In this document: one piece after another, positions 4,366-5,435 of the stretch | How the letters are laid out: every line of letters begins with the position of its first letter | Position numbering within the stretch: position 1 is the first letter of the stretch | NCBI GenBank assembly: GCA_905233785.1 | Contig: CAJOCV010000120.1 | Coordinates: 1 to 5,435, forward strand | Source: an uncultured Oscillospiraceae bacterium | GTDB lineage: Bacteria > Bacillota > Clostridia > Oscillospirales > Oscillospiraceae | Length of the DNA stretch: 5,435 nucleotides | Direction: 5' to 3' | Position numbers and translations under genes: made by a program | Notes under the pieces: generated by a model | Databases searched by the model: none | Seen by the model: only the letters and a program-made list of their open reading frames with translations | Told to the model about the DNA's origin: nothing

Positions 4366-5435
4366 TTGAAACATCAGGATCTCATCAAGCAAATGACGCT
4401 GGAGGAGAAGTGCCACCTGCTCTCCGGGCGTGACTTCTGGCAGACCCAGAGCGTCAAGCGCCTCGGCATCGAGAACATGACCCTCTCCGACGGCCCCCAC
4501 GGCATCCGCAAGCAGGAGGGCGCGGGCGACCAGCTCGGCTTAAACGGCTCCCTGCCCGCGACCTGCTATCCCACCGCCGCCACGATGGCAAACTCCTGGG
4601 ACCCCGCGCTGGGCGAGGAGCTCGGCAAAATGCTGGGCGAGGAGGCAGCCAGCCAGGACGTCTGCGTGCTGCTCGGCCCCGGCCTAAATGTCAAGCGCAG
4701 CCCCTTCTGCGGCAGAAACTTCGAGTACTTCTCCGAGGACCCCTATCTCGCGGGCAAGATGGCCGCGGGCTACATCCGCGGCATCCAGGCAAACGGCGTC
4801 TCCGCCTGCCCGAAGCACTTCGCCGCGAACAACACGGAGCTGCGGCGTATGGCCTCCAACTCCGTCATGGACGAGCGGACACTCCGCGAAATCTACCTCA
4901 CCAACTTTGAAATCGCCGTCACCGAGGGACACCCCAAGTCCATCATGTCCTCCTACAACATGGTAAACGGCGTCTACGCAAACGAAAACGCGCATCTTCT
5001 GCAGGAGATCCTGCGCGACACCTGGGGCTTTGACGGCTTCGTCGTGTCCGACTGGGGCGCCTGCAACGACTTCACCGACGGCGTTCGCGCGGGCAGCCAC
5101 CTCGAAATGCCCTCTACCGGCGGCGACAGCCCCCGCCAGCTCATGCAGGCCGTGTACGAAGGCCGCATCAGCGAGGACGAGGTGGACGTGCGCGTGGATG
5201 AGCTGCTGGACGTGATGCTCTCCACCCGCAAGGCGGTCAACCCCCTCAAGGGCAAGCCCTTTGACGTGGAAGCCCACCATGCCTTTGCGCAGAAGGCCAG
5301 CGAGCAGTCCATCGTCCTGCTCAAGAACGAAAATAACATCCTGCCGCTCAAGAAGGGCAGCAAGGTCGCGGTCATCGGCGAGTTTGCCCGGAAGGCCAGA
5401 TACCAGGGCGCGGGCTCTTCCGTCGTCAACTGCAC
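4366..5435 (+). CDS. GH3 beta-glucosidase, conventional order, 3' end missing
   Basis: Predicted retaining GH3 hydrolase, probably a beta-glucosidase, of which 356 residues are visible. It starts at TTG, and the N-terminus (KHQDLIKQMTLEEK) is the usual GH3 opening with no signal peptide or membrane segment, so it should be cytoplasmic. The barrel domain fills about residues 1-290: SDGPHGIRK at 41-49, GRNFEYFSEDP at 116-126, KHFAANNTELRR at 150-161, and GFVVSDWGA with likely nucleophile D229. The sandwich domain then begins with EQSIVLLKNENNILPL (313-328) and a glycine-rich QGAGSS near the edge. The acid/base glutamate, the Fn3-like domain and the stop lie beyond the window. It follows the membrane GH3 gene by 193 bases but has its own promoter behind a terminator. 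Family membership is certain from the motifs; substrate and partnership with the upstream enzyme are inferred. Confidence 0.95.
   Translation, partial: MKHQDLIKQMTLEEKCHLLSGRDFWQTQSVKRLGIENMTLSDGPHGIRKQEGAGDQLGLNGSLPATCYPTAATMANSWDPALGEELGKMLGEEAASQDVCVLLGPGLNVKRSPFCGRNFEYFSEDPYLAGKMAAGYIRGIQANGVSACPKHFAANNTELRRMASNSVMDERTLREIYLTNFEIAVTEGHPKSIMSSYNMVNGVYANENAHLLQEILRDTWGFDGFVVSDWGACNDFTDGVRAGSHLEMPSTGGDSPRQLMQAVYEGRISEDEVDVRVDELLDVMLSTRKAVNPLKGKPFDVEAHHAFAQKASEQSIVLLKNENNILPLKKGSKVAVIGEFARKARYQGAGSSVVNC

Noticed and set aside
4684..5280. A 198-codon minus-strand open frame opposite the second GH3 gene
   Set aside because: The plus strand carries an unbroken GH3 reading from 4366 to the edge with all barrel motifs; the minus frame is its complement.

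Overview
The window looks like a piece of a Firmicutes (class Clostridia) genome, most likely a gut or rumen Oscillospiraceae/Ruminococcaceae-type organism. This is inferred from GC-rich coding sequence, AT-rich promoter gaps, strong AGGAGG ribosome binding sites, and a domain-swapped family 3 glycoside hydrolase of a type I recall from Ruminococcus and Butyrivibrio. No rRNA or other taxonomic marker is present, so the assignment is tentative.

Layout. Positions 1-184 hold no gene. They contain a concentric, about 110-base palindromic element (18-base perfect inner arms, 10-base perfect outer arms) followed by a GC-rich 8-bp hairpin and a short direct repeat. Positions 185-1012 (minus strand) encode a LysR-type transcriptional regulator. 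A 262-base AT-rich divergent promoter region (1013-1274) follows, with several dyads and a helically phased direct repeat. Positions 1275-4172 (plus) encode a 965-residue family 3 glycoside hydrolase (GH3). Its domains run in the reverse of the usual order, and it has membrane segments at both ends. A strong hairpin terminator (4197-4240) and a new promoter (4290-4318) separate it from a second GH3 enzyme starting at a TTG codon at 4366. That gene has the ordinary domain order and no signal peptide, and it runs off the right edge.

How the parts may work together (inference). The membrane-clamped enzyme would act on beta-linked oligosaccharides or glucosides at the cell surface. The second, apparently cytoplasmic GH3 would hydrolyse imported products. 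The divergent LysR-type protein is the obvious candidate regulator of the first enzyme and of itself. The two hydrolases are separately transcribed rather than in a simple operon. The most notable item is the 965-residue enzyme: the break point of its domain permutation places both new chain ends where they can be anchored in the membrane. The side-by-side conventional paralogue shows the rearrangement directly.
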